Assembly (NCBI GenBank): GCA_938034375.1
Contig: CALHLB010000021.1
Location: forward strand, 1-53,379
DNA from: an uncultured Alphaproteobacteria bacterium
Lineage (GTDB): Bacteria > Pseudomonadota > Alphaproteobacteria > Rhizobiales > JACESI01
Direction of reading: 5' to 3'
DNA length: 53,379 nucleotides
Shown: piece after piece, positions 9,007 through 15,961 of the stretch
Layout: each line of letters begins with the position of its first letter
How positions within the stretch are numbered: the stretch's first letter is position 1
The notes under the pieces: model-generated
Database searches by the model: none
Told to the model about the DNA's origin: nothing
What the model saw: only the letters and a program-made list of their open reading frames with translations
Translations under genes and position numbers: made by a program

Positions 9007-9035
9007 AATACCTGCACACCCTCAATGCAGGTATT
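9007..9035 (-). promoter_or_regulatory. Terminator-like stem-loop between dctP and dctQ
   Basis: On the minus strand AATACCTGCA pairs with TGCAGGTATT, followed by CATTTTTTTT. It lies in the 72-base gap between the binding-protein stop and the small permease. This arrangement usually gives partial read-through, with more binding protein than permease made. Confidence 0.65.
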
Positions 9036-9045
9036 TATCTTTTAA

Positions 9046-10047
9046 TTAATTGCCGTTTGAAGCTGTTGCAGATTCAATTAAATCGGCACCAATATCCCCT
9101 TCAAACTTTTCCCACACAGGTTTTAATGCATTCACCCATGCCTGACGCTGCTCATCTGTTAGACTACGCACTTCGCTACCAGCATCAATGATTTTTGCTT
9201 TATTTTCCTGGTTAACGGCTTCAGATTCTGCATTGCGCTTTTCGGTTACTTCCTTTAAGATTGCACCAAGTTGATTGCGTATATCTGCATCCAAACTATT
9301 CCACCATTCATCTGATGTTACGACAAGATAATCCAGAATACCGTGATTGGTTTCAGTAATTCCGTCTTGTACTTCAAAGAACTTTTTGCCGTAAATATTT
9401 GACCAAGTATTTTCCTGACCATCAATGACCTTCGTTTGCAGACCACCATAAACTTCCTTGAAAGACATTTTTTGCGGACTTGCCCCCAATTGTTCAAACT
9501 GAGCGACAAGCACATCAGATGCTTGAACGCGGAATTTTAATCCTTTCGCATCTTCTGGTGAAATAAGTGGTTTTGAAGCAGACATCTGTTTCATACCATT
9601 ATGCCAGAAAGCAAGCCCCTTTAATCCCCGTTTTACCATACTGTCTTTTAAAGACTGCCCTGATTCAGAATTTTGAAAACGATCCACAGCAGCAACATCT
9701 TCAAACACAAAAGGTAAATCGAAAATGCGGAATTTTTTGGTAAATTTTTCAAATTTAGATAATGAAGGTGCGGCAAAATGAACATCACCATTCAACATTG
9801 CCTCTAATACCTTGTTATCATCGTAAAGGCTTGAATTTGGAAAAACCTCCATGCAGGCTTTACCGTTCATTTCCTCATTAACGCGCTTTTCAAAAAGCGA
9901 GGCGGCAATTCCTTTCGGGTGTTTGTCCGTATTTGTGACATGGCTGAATTTGATAACAATCTCACCTGGATCGCAAGCAGCCAAAGCGCCAGATGTCATA
10001 AGTGATGCCAAACCAATAGCCAGCATTGCTGTTTTTAATAAATTCAT
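9046..10047 (-). CDS. dctP: TRAP dicarboxylate-type substrate-binding protein (DctP)
   Basis: This periplasmic receptor of the second TRAP system has 333 residues, with a Sec signal peptide MNLLKTAMLAIGLASLMTSG ending at ALA before ACDPG. The mature part shows the DctP family core. KGLKFRVQAS contains the arginine that clamps the substrate carboxylate, and KVIDGQENTWSNIY is the segment with the binding-site Asn. These features fit the C4-dicarboxylate branch, though related receptors bind other organic acids. It is the first gene of the P–Q–M operon. The 190-base gap upstream contains the tau operon terminator. Confidence 0.9.
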   Translation of the reverse strand: MNLLKTAMLAIGLASLMTSGALAACDPGEIVIKFSHVTNTDKHPKGIAASLFEKRVNEEMNGKACMEVFPNSSLYDDNKVLEAMLNGDVHFAAPSLSKFEKFTKKFRIFDLPFVFEDVAAVDRFQNSESGQSLKDSMVKRGLKGLAFWHNGMKQMSASKPLISPEDAKGLKFRVQASDVLVAQFEQLGASPQKMSFKEVYGGLQTKVIDGQENTWSNIYGKKFFEVQDGITETNHGILDYLVVTSDEWWNSLDADIRNQLGAILKEVTEKRNAESEAVNQENKAKIIDAGSEVRSLTDEQRQAWVNALKPVWEKFEGDIGADLIESATASNGN

Positions 10048-10183
10048 GTTTCTCTCCCATTAATGAATACGCTGATAAACGTACCCTTAATAGTTTGTAA
10101 AAAAATCAGAAAAGTATCAAGGTAAATTTGGTATAATTTTAAAAACGATCAAGAATTCACATCTAAATAAAAATAGCCCATAA

Positions 10184-10217
10184 AAAACGGGCAAATCTCA
10201 AAAGAAATGCCCGTTTT
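10184..10217 (-). terminator. Terminator of the tauABC operon
   Basis: On the minus strand AAAACGGGCA and TGCCCGTTTT form a perfect 10-bp stem with a T-run extending into TTTTTT. It starts 24 bases after the tauC stop. Confidence 0.85.
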
Positions 10218-10240
10218 AAATGTTTTAATTACTAAGAAAA

Positions 10241-11512
10241 TTAGCCTTTGCCTTTCCAGGGAACGAGCCAGTTTTCAGCTATACGCATTAAGATATCAAT
10301 ACCATAGCCAATAATACCAATTAAGATAATGCCCATAATAACGATATCAGTGTTTTGGAACTTTGAGGCAGCGATAATCATTTTACCAGCACCTTTTTCA
10401 GCAGCCACCAATTCAGCAGCAACAACAGTTCCCCAACAAACACCCATGGCAACTCGCGCACCGGTAAATATTTCAGGCAAAGAATTCGGTACAATTACCT
10501 TACTCATTATTTGTCTTTTAGACGCACCAAGGGAATATGCTGCATGTACTTTAGAAATTTTAACGCCAGATACACCAGCCCGCGCAGCAATTGTCATAAT
10601 CCATAATGCCGCAAGGAAAAGAAGTGAAATCTTACCTGTCTCCCAAATACCAAACCAAATAATAATAAGTGGAATAAGAGCCAAAGGAGGTACAGGACGC
10701 ATAAATTCAACAATTGGGTCAAACCAACCACGGAACCAATCATTCAAGCCCATAGCATAGCCAAGTGGAATACCAACAATACAACCAGCGATGAAACCTA
10801 AAATAACACGATAAAGAGACCATCCAAGGTTTTCAAACAAGGTCACATTTTGATATCCATGTAATGAAATTTCGATTAAACGCCCTACAACAGCTTCCGG
10901 CGCAGGCAACCAAATAGCTTCCATCTGCCAACCCTTTTCAGGCTCCACAGAAAGGCTTCCTTTGCTTGTCATACGAACATCAATATCACCAACATTAACA
11001 GTTTCACCAGGACTAATCGATTTACCACCAACACTTGTAATTTTTGCTTCAACACCCGAATCGATCAAAGTTTTAGAAGAGATCAATTTAGAGCGCCATG
11101 CGCCAACCGTAACAATGTTATCATTAGCAAAACCATCTTCTGCATTGGCCCCTAATGAAGGGGTTTCAGGCTTTTCGGAAAGTGGATGAACGATAGCTTC
11201 AACGGTTCCTTGATCTTTGTCACCGGATGGTAAAGTTGCTTCATAGGTAAAATTAGCTTTCCCTACAAATGGGCCTGGCGCATGTAAAAAAGAAGGGATT
11301 AATGAAGAACCGGTAAACGCACTCCAGATAAAAAATATTGCAATTATAGAAATAATTGACGCAGCCCTATTCGCTCTAACAGCGCTTTCATCCCCAAATG
11401 TTACCGTTTTTAAACTGGTAAAATCGCTTGACGGTCTAAAGAAGCTACTCACAAATTTATAGGCAATCATTGCACCTATAAAGAGCAGAACATATATTAA
11501 CAGAATTATCAT
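10241..11512 (-). CDS. tauC: Taurine-type ABC transporter permease (TauC) with extracytoplasmic insert
   Basis: This is the membrane channel of a TauABC/SsuABC-type sulfonate importer. The C-terminal half (about residues 200–423) is a normal BPD transmembrane domain, with the EAA-type loop around HAAYSLGASKRQIMSKVIVPNSLPEI, which docks to the ATPase. At 423 residues it is far longer than the usual 250–280. The N-terminal part has one membrane helix at 1–22 and a second at 50–70. Residues 78–200 are a polar, probably beta-rich segment inserted just before the conserved WLPAPEAVV motif. The insert should lie on the periplasmic side. The gene follows tauB with a five-base gap. Confidence 0.88.
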   Translation of the reverse strand: MIILLIYVLLFIGAMIAYKFVSSFFRPSSDFTSLKTVTFGDESAVRANRAASIISIIAIFFIWSAFTGSSLIPSFLHAPGPFVGKANFTYEATLPSGDKDQGTVEAIVHPLSEKPETPSLGANAEDGFANDNIVTVGAWRSKLISSKTLIDSGVEAKITSVGGKSISPGETVNVGDIDVRMTSKGSLSVEPEKGWQMEAIWLPAPEAVVGRLIEISLHGYQNVTLFENLGWSLYRVILGFIAGCIVGIPLGYAMGLNDWFRGWFDPIVEFMRPVPPLALIPLIIIWFGIWETGKISLLFLAALWIMTIAARAGVSGVKISKVHAAYSLGASKRQIMSKVIVPNSLPEIFTGARVAMGVCWGTVVAAELVAAEKGAGKMIIAASKFQNTDIVIMGIILIGIIGYGIDILMRIAENWLVPWKGKG

Positions 11513-11517
11513 GACGC

Positions 11518-12315
11518 CTACTCCTGCCTACCCATAATTTCTTCTTCCATATCCCAAATCATTGTTAGGATCTCTTCTCTCTTTGATGAAAAATCAGGGT
11601 GCTTTTTTACTTCTCTAAGATCTGCATTAACACCAAGGTCAGCAAATGGCAGATTGTATTCTTTGTGAATACGTCCCGGACGCGGCGCCATAACAACAAG
11701 ACGCTCACCCAAAAGAAGAGCCTCTTCAACAGAGTGGGTAATTAGAATAATCGTTTTGCCCGTCTCTTTCCAAAGCTTTAGAACAAGACCCTGCATTTTT
11801 TCACGCGTTAGAGCATCAAGAGCGCCCAAAGGCTCATCCATTAAAATAACATCAGGATCATTAGCCAAACACCGGGCTAAAGCAACGCGTTGTTGCATAC
11901 CGCCAGAAAGTTCATAAACGGCCTTCTCTTTGAAATCTTGCAAACCAACGGTATCAAGTAGATGATCAACAATCTCATCACTCTCTTTCTTGGGCATTCC
12001 CTTCATGTCAGGGCCAAAAGAAACGTTTTTACGGACGCTCATCCATTCAAACAGAGCACCTTGCTGAAAAACCATCCCTCTTTCCGGTCCTGGACCGTAA
12101 ACTTTTTTATCATTTAGAATGATATTACCCTCTGTAGGCGCCAAAAACCCTGCAACGATATTTAGAAGCGTTGTTTTGCCACAGCCAGAAGGCCCCAGAA
12201 CTGAGAGTAGTTCACCACTTTTAAGATCAAGTGAGACATTTTTAAGCGCCTGAACATGCCCTCCATCCGGCAATTCAAAACGCATAGACACATTGTCTAT
12301 TTCTAGACCGGACAT
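11518..12315 (-). CDS. tauB: Taurine-type ABC transporter ATP-binding protein (TauB)
   Basis: This is the cytoplasmic ATPase that drives sulfonate uptake. It has 265 residues with the complete set of motifs: Walker A GPSGCGKTT near residue 41, signature LSGGMQQR, Walker B VILMDEPLGALD, and the switch histidine in ILITHSVEEA. The C-terminal tail matches nitrate/sulfonate-type ATPases. The gene sits between tauA and tauC on the minus strand. Confidence 0.93.
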   Translation of the reverse strand: MSGLEIDNVSMRFELPDGGHVQALKNVSLDLKSGELLSVLGPSGCGKTTLLNIVAGFLAPTEGNIILNDKKVYGPGPERGMVFQQGALFEWMSVRKNVSFGPDMKGMPKKESDEIVDHLLDTVGLQDFKEKAVYELSGGMQQRVALARCLANDPDVILMDEPLGALDALTREKMQGLVLKLWKETGKTIILITHSVEEALLLGERLVVMAPRPGRIHKEYNLPFADLGVNADLREVKKHPDFSSKREEILTMIWDMEEEIMGRQE

Positions 12316-12351
12316 CGAAACTCCTATTCCTAACTCTAGTTAATACGATTA

Positions 12352-12379
12352 GAAAGCCGTCCCTTAAAGAGCGACTTTC
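12352..12379 (-). promoter_or_regulatory. Intercistronic hairpin between tauA and tauB
   Basis: On the transcript GAAAGUCG can pair with CGGCUUUC (one G·U pair) in the 80-base gap between tauA and tauB. No T-run follows. As in other binding-protein operons, it may protect the upstream tauA message. Confidence 0.4.
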
Positions 12380-12395
12380 CAGGGATTTTATTTAC

Positions 12396-13397
12396 TTAAA
12401 GAGCTGCGGCTGCTTTCAGGTAATCAGCGTTAACTGCACCTTCATAAGTTTCCAGAGCTTCTACTTCACCACCTTCAGCCAGTTTATCAGCTGATTCTTT
12501 CAAAAACTTAGGCATGAAATCAACCATCCAATCAGAACTAATCTGTTCTTCGATGCTTGGGAAAGCAAAAATATCAATAATTGCTGTCGCCTTATCTACA
12601 TCCATCCCAGCTTCTTTTGCAATGATTGGCAACATTTCTTCTTTGCCGCCATCTTTATATTTGGCATTCATATCAGCTGTTACTTTCAAGAACTTGGCAA
12701 CAAGTTCAGCATTTTCCTTGCCCCAAGCGCCATTTACAGAAGTAACATCAAATACTTTGCCAACTACTTTTTCTTTTTCAGGGCCACTTAGAATAGGCGC
12801 GCCGTGTTCTTTCATGCGGCGTAAAGCACCACCCCAACCGCAAACCATATCAAGGTTGCCATTAGCAAAAGCAGCTGCTGCATCTGGTGGAGACATATCA
12901 ACAACTTTCATTGTTGCTGTATCAACACCAAAGTGTTCCATTTGCTTTAAAAAACCGGTATGCGCGGCAGTACCAAGTGGCACACCAACTTCTTTACCTT
13001 CAAGTTCTTTTGCATTGGTTTTATCAATTTCAAGGCTAGAACGCACAACACAATTGTCGTTATCAGAATAGCTTACCGCTACGTCAATAACCTGTAAATC
13101 CTGACCTTGCGATGCAGCAACCAAAAATGGTGTTACACCTTGCGAAAATGCAAGCTGAATGTCGCCAGATGCCATAGCAGCCGACATTGCAGTTCCTGTA
13201 TCGAAAGCGACCCAGTTTACTTTTACACCCATTGCTTCATCATAAAGTTTTTTATTTTGAGCGTACTGGTTTGGTGTTGGCCATTCCAGGAAATAAGCAA
13301 CTGTAATCTCTTCAGCTGCGCTTGCAAATGAAGCGCCAAGCATGATTGCGGCAGATACGCCAGTTGTTAAAGCAGTTGCAATTTTTTTAAAAGCCAT
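12396..13397 (-). CDS. tauA: Taurine-type ABC transporter substrate-binding protein (TauA)
   Basis: This is a periplasmic receptor for taurine or a related sulfonate. The start chosen at 13397 gives MAFKKIATALTTGVSAAIM, a Sec signal peptide ending at ASA. The longer reading frame from 13490 would bury the signal, and an AGAGGG ribosome site lies at the right distance before 13397. The mature 310 residues have the SBP fold of the nitrate/sulfonate family, with ITVAYFLEWPTPNQYAQ at the start, a block of the type found in marine alphaproteobacterial TauA proteins. Ligand specificity is inferred from tauBC, tauR, xsc and pta nearby. An N-methylated taurine is also possible. Confidence 0.88.
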   Translation of the reverse strand: MAFKKIATALTTGVSAAIMLGASFASAAEEITVAYFLEWPTPNQYAQNKKLYDEAMGVKVNWVAFDTGTAMSAAMASGDIQLAFSQGVTPFLVAASQGQDLQVIDVAVSYSDNDNCVVRSSLEIDKTNAKELEGKEVGVPLGTAAHTGFLKQMEHFGVDTATMKVVDMSPPDAAAAFANGNLDMVCGWGGALRRMKEHGAPILSGPEKEKVVGKVFDVTSVNGAWGKENAELVAKFLKVTADMNAKYKDGGKEEMLPIIAKEAGMDVDKATAIIDIFAFPSIEEQISSDWMVDFMPKFLKESADKLAEGGEVEALETYEGAVNADYLKAAAAL

Positions 13398-13548
13398 ATT
13401 TTCCCTCTTACCTTTATTGGTATTTCTCCCTACGTTATTTAAATAGCTAGCCTGTTTTACTTTCTTCAGAAGCAAAGAAATTCGCATCACGAAATCTTTA
13501 CCAATTAAAACAAACTATATTTCACCATCAAATAACCAAACATAGGAC

Positions 13549-13616
13549 ACAATGAATCAGTAACAGGCGGTAGTACCAAGTGAAATGCAGTAATGGGACC
13601 AAATTGAAATTCAGTA
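13549..13616. promoter_or_regulatory. Candidate TauR operator: direct repeats upstream of tauA
   Basis: ACCAAGTGAAATGCAGTA (13575–13592) is repeated as ACCAAATTGAAATTCAGTA (13598–13616), 23–24 bases apart. A weaker third copy, CAATGAATCAGTA, lies near 13550–13562. They sit 150–220 bases before tauA in the 283-base gap that follows the tauR stop. MocR-type regulators, including TauR of Rhodobacter capsulatus, bind direct repeats, so this is a natural operator candidate. The repeat is seen; the function is inferred. Confidence 0.5.
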
Positions 13617-13680
13617 GTTTCAAATCAGCTTTTTAATGCACACAATATAAACAAGCCTTTTTTTTAACCTCTTTAAATTG

Positions 13681-15153
13681 CTAGCCTAAAATTTTATCAG
13701 CCTCCTGTGAAAGCAGCTCAATACCTGGTCGAATTTTATCTTCCGCTATTGATGAAAAACTGAGACGAAAATAATGTTTATGTGCTTCTGACCTGTTATA
13801 AAAAACCTCTCCAGGCTCTATCAAAACGCCGCGTTTCAGTGCTTTCTCAGCCAGTTTCCGAGCATCAAAATCTACTGGGCCACGACACCAGAACGTTGTT
13901 CCCCCAAAGCTTGATGCCTCTGCCCAACCCGGAAAAAACTCCTCCAAAGCATTCCCCATTTCCTGCCATCTTTTCAAATAAGCCCTATGTAAGCGATTAA
14001 TAAGGGCATCATGACCGCCCAAAGCAAGGAAAAGCGCCACAACGCGCTGGTTATTTCCCGGAGGATGGCGTAAAATTAGACGCCTTAATGCCCTTAATTC
14101 ATCAACAATTTCTTTTGGAGCTACTAAAAAGCCCATACGCAAGCCTGGCATCAACGATTTCGAGAGACTGCCTACATATAAAACCCTGCCCGCATGATCG
14201 AGAGACTTTAGCGCAGGCGTTGGCTCGCCATTATAATTTGTCTCATATTCATAATCATCCTCAATAATAATGGCATCTTCGCGGTTGGCCCATTCCAACA
14301 AGCCCAAGCGCCGCCGCATACTCATCGTTACATTTGTAGGAAATTGATGACTTGGTGTCGTGAAAACGAGCTTACTATCTTTTAAATCATCAAGTACGAT
14401 GCCTTCATTATCTATAGAAGCATAATTTACGGCCTGTGTTTTCAACGCAATCATATTACGCCAATCAGAATAGCCCGGATCTTCAACGGCAACAGGCGTG
14501 TTTTCTCGCACTAAAAGATGTGCCAATAAAAAGAGTGCGTTTTGCGCCCCCATTGTCACCAGAATCTCATCGGTCTTTGCCAAAACGCCGCGTCTTGTTA
14601 AAATGCGCTGCTGAATTTGCTCAATCAACATGGGGTCATCCGCACTGAAACGATCATCTGTCCATGCGTCAAGCCATTTCATACTCATAGACTGGCGCAT
14701 ACAATCGCGCCATGCACTAATTGGAAAAAGCTGCGGATCAACCTGCCCATAAATAAAGGGATAAGGATAATCATGCCAATTTTCAGGCTTTGTAATATTA
14801 ACCTGCATTGAAGGGTGAAGTCTTAATTTACTTTGCCAGTCAACCTTTTCACATTCTTCAACCGGTTCCTGCCTTTTTGCCGTTTGTGAAACGACTGCCG
14901 CCCGCGCTTCATCAGACACATAAAAACCCGACCTTTCACGCGCAATCAAATATCCGTCTGCAGCTAATGCGTGGTAAGCAAGCATAACAGTATTGCGCGA
15001 AACCTTAAGTCTTTTAGCCATGGCACGGGTTGATGGCACCGGTGTGTTGGGCGGCAATTGGTCAGAAACCATTGCCGCAACAAGCATTTCGCGTATTTGC
15101 GCCTGCAATGTTAAAGGCTTGTCTCTTTCAATATGGAACAGGCTATAACGCAT
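13681..15153 (-). CDS. tauR: MocR-type (GntR–aminotransferase) regulator, probable TauR
   Basis: This transcription factor has an N-terminal GntR winged helix (VPSTRAMAKRLKVSRNTVMLAY, about residues 40–60) and a class I aminotransferase-like domain that binds PLP. The domain shows DDYEYETNYNGEPTP and the PLP lysine in SLSKSLMPGLRMGF. In Rhodobacter capsulatus TauR of this architecture activates taurine genes, and location beside tauABC supports the same role. The start at 15153 (MRYSLFHIERDKPLTLQ) is preferred because GGAAGG sits at good distance. A GTG at 15222 would add 23 residues unlike the family. Neighbours are tauA downstream and the divergent XRE regulator upstream. Confidence 0.85.
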   Translation of the reverse strand: MRYSLFHIERDKPLTLQAQIREMLVAAMVSDQLPPNTPVPSTRAMAKRLKVSRNTVMLAYHALAADGYLIARERSGFYVSDEARAAVVSQTAKRQEPVEECEKVDWQSKLRLHPSMQVNITKPENWHDYPYPFIYGQVDPQLFPISAWRDCMRQSMSMKWLDAWTDDRFSADDPMLIEQIQQRILTRRGVLAKTDEILVTMGAQNALFLLAHLLVRENTPVAVEDPGYSDWRNMIALKTQAVNYASIDNEGIVLDDLKDSKLVFTTPSHQFPTNVTMSMRRRLGLLEWANREDAIIIEDDYEYETNYNGEPTPALKSLDHAGRVLYVGSLSKSLMPGLRMGFLVAPKEIVDELRALRRLILRHPPGNNQRVVALFLALGGHDALINRLHRAYLKRWQEMGNALEEFFPGWAEASSFGGTTFWCRGPVDFDARKLAEKALKRGVLIEPGEVFYNRSEAHKHYFRLSFSSIAEDKIRPGIELLSQEADKILG

Positions 15154-15305
15154 TTCAAACCTTCCGATTCTGGGCATGCCGACATCGGCATAAGACCAAT
15201 TTAGCACAATCTGCTGTACCACCCAACACGCCCCCTCCCGCAGGAATTAAACTGTGTTAAATAATACAAACATCAATATGAAAAAACTCTTGCATAAATT
15301 CATTG

Positions 15306-15336
15306 AAAATGAAATATATATGAAAAATTTCATTTT
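15306..15336. promoter_or_regulatory. Palindromic operator candidate before the XRE–cupin gene
   Basis: AAAATGAAAT (15306–15315) and ATTTCATTTT (15327–15336) are perfect 10-bp arms around an 11-base spacer, ending 11 bases before the start codon. This is the position of an autoregulatory operator for the XRE–cupin protein. It also lies in the intergenic region shared with the divergent tauR. Confidence 0.5.
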
Positions 15337-15347
15337 GAAAGTAAAAA

Positions 15348-15944
15348 ATGTCAAATTTAAATAGAGATACTTCAAAGGACTCTAACATTGATGAAATATC
15401 ATCCGTGGGTGCTGATATTCGCGCATTGAGAAAATCCCGCGATGTGAAGCTGGCAGATATGGCAGATCAACTTGGCCGGTCAATAGGATGGCTTAGTCAG
15501 GTTGAACGCCAACAAACGCAACCTTCTATCTCCGATTTGCGAGAAATTTCAAAAATGTTTGATATTCCAATCAGCTTTTTCTTTCGCAATGAATTGGCCG
15601 AAGAAGAAGAGCGCGATTTGATTGTGCGCTATGAAAGACGCGCAACGCTTGGCTCTAGACAAGATGGCTTGATTGAAAAGTTTTTATCCCCTCACTTATC
15701 GGGGGATTTTGAGATGATACGCTCTGAATTTGAGCCTTTCGCAAAAAGTAAATTAATAAAAGCCCGCCCAATACAAGAAGGCGGTTACATTATAGAGGGG
15801 GCATTAAATATTGTCATTGGATCAAAATCCTTTGACCTGAAAACCGGAGATAGTTTCCAGTTTACAAATCAAAATTTCAGGTGGGCCAATCCGCATGAGG
15901 AAAAAGCGGTGGCACTATGGGTTATTTCACCCCCAATTTATTAG
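15348..15944 (+). CDS. XRE-family regulator with C-terminal cupin domain
   Basis: The 198-residue protein has an XRE helix-turn-helix (about residues 20–75, including LADMADQLGRSIGWLSQVERQQTQPSISDLREI) and a cupin-2 barrel at 115–195 (EGGYIIEGALNIVIG ... LKTGDSFQF). Proteins of this PuuR/SutR-like type sense small metabolites and control catabolic genes for amines or amino acids. It lies 17 bases before the first flavoprotein gene on the same strand, so it probably controls the two-gene oxidoreductase operon and itself. The effector is unknown. Confidence 0.88.
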   Translation: MSNLNRDTSKDSNIDEISSVGADIRALRKSRDVKLADMADQLGRSIGWLSQVERQQTQPSISDLREISKMFDIPISFFFRNELAEEEERDLIVRYERRATLGSRQDGLIEKFLSPHLSGDFEMIRSEFEPFAKSKLIKARPIQEGGYIIEGALNIVIGSKSFDLKTGDSFQFTNQNFRWANPHEEKAVALWVISPPIY

Positions 15945-15961
15945 TCGTTAAGGAGAGTTAG

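Noticed and set aside
13397-13490. Longer TauA start at 13490
   Set aside because: It would place 31 charged residues before a clear signal peptide, and a better ribosome site precedes 13397.
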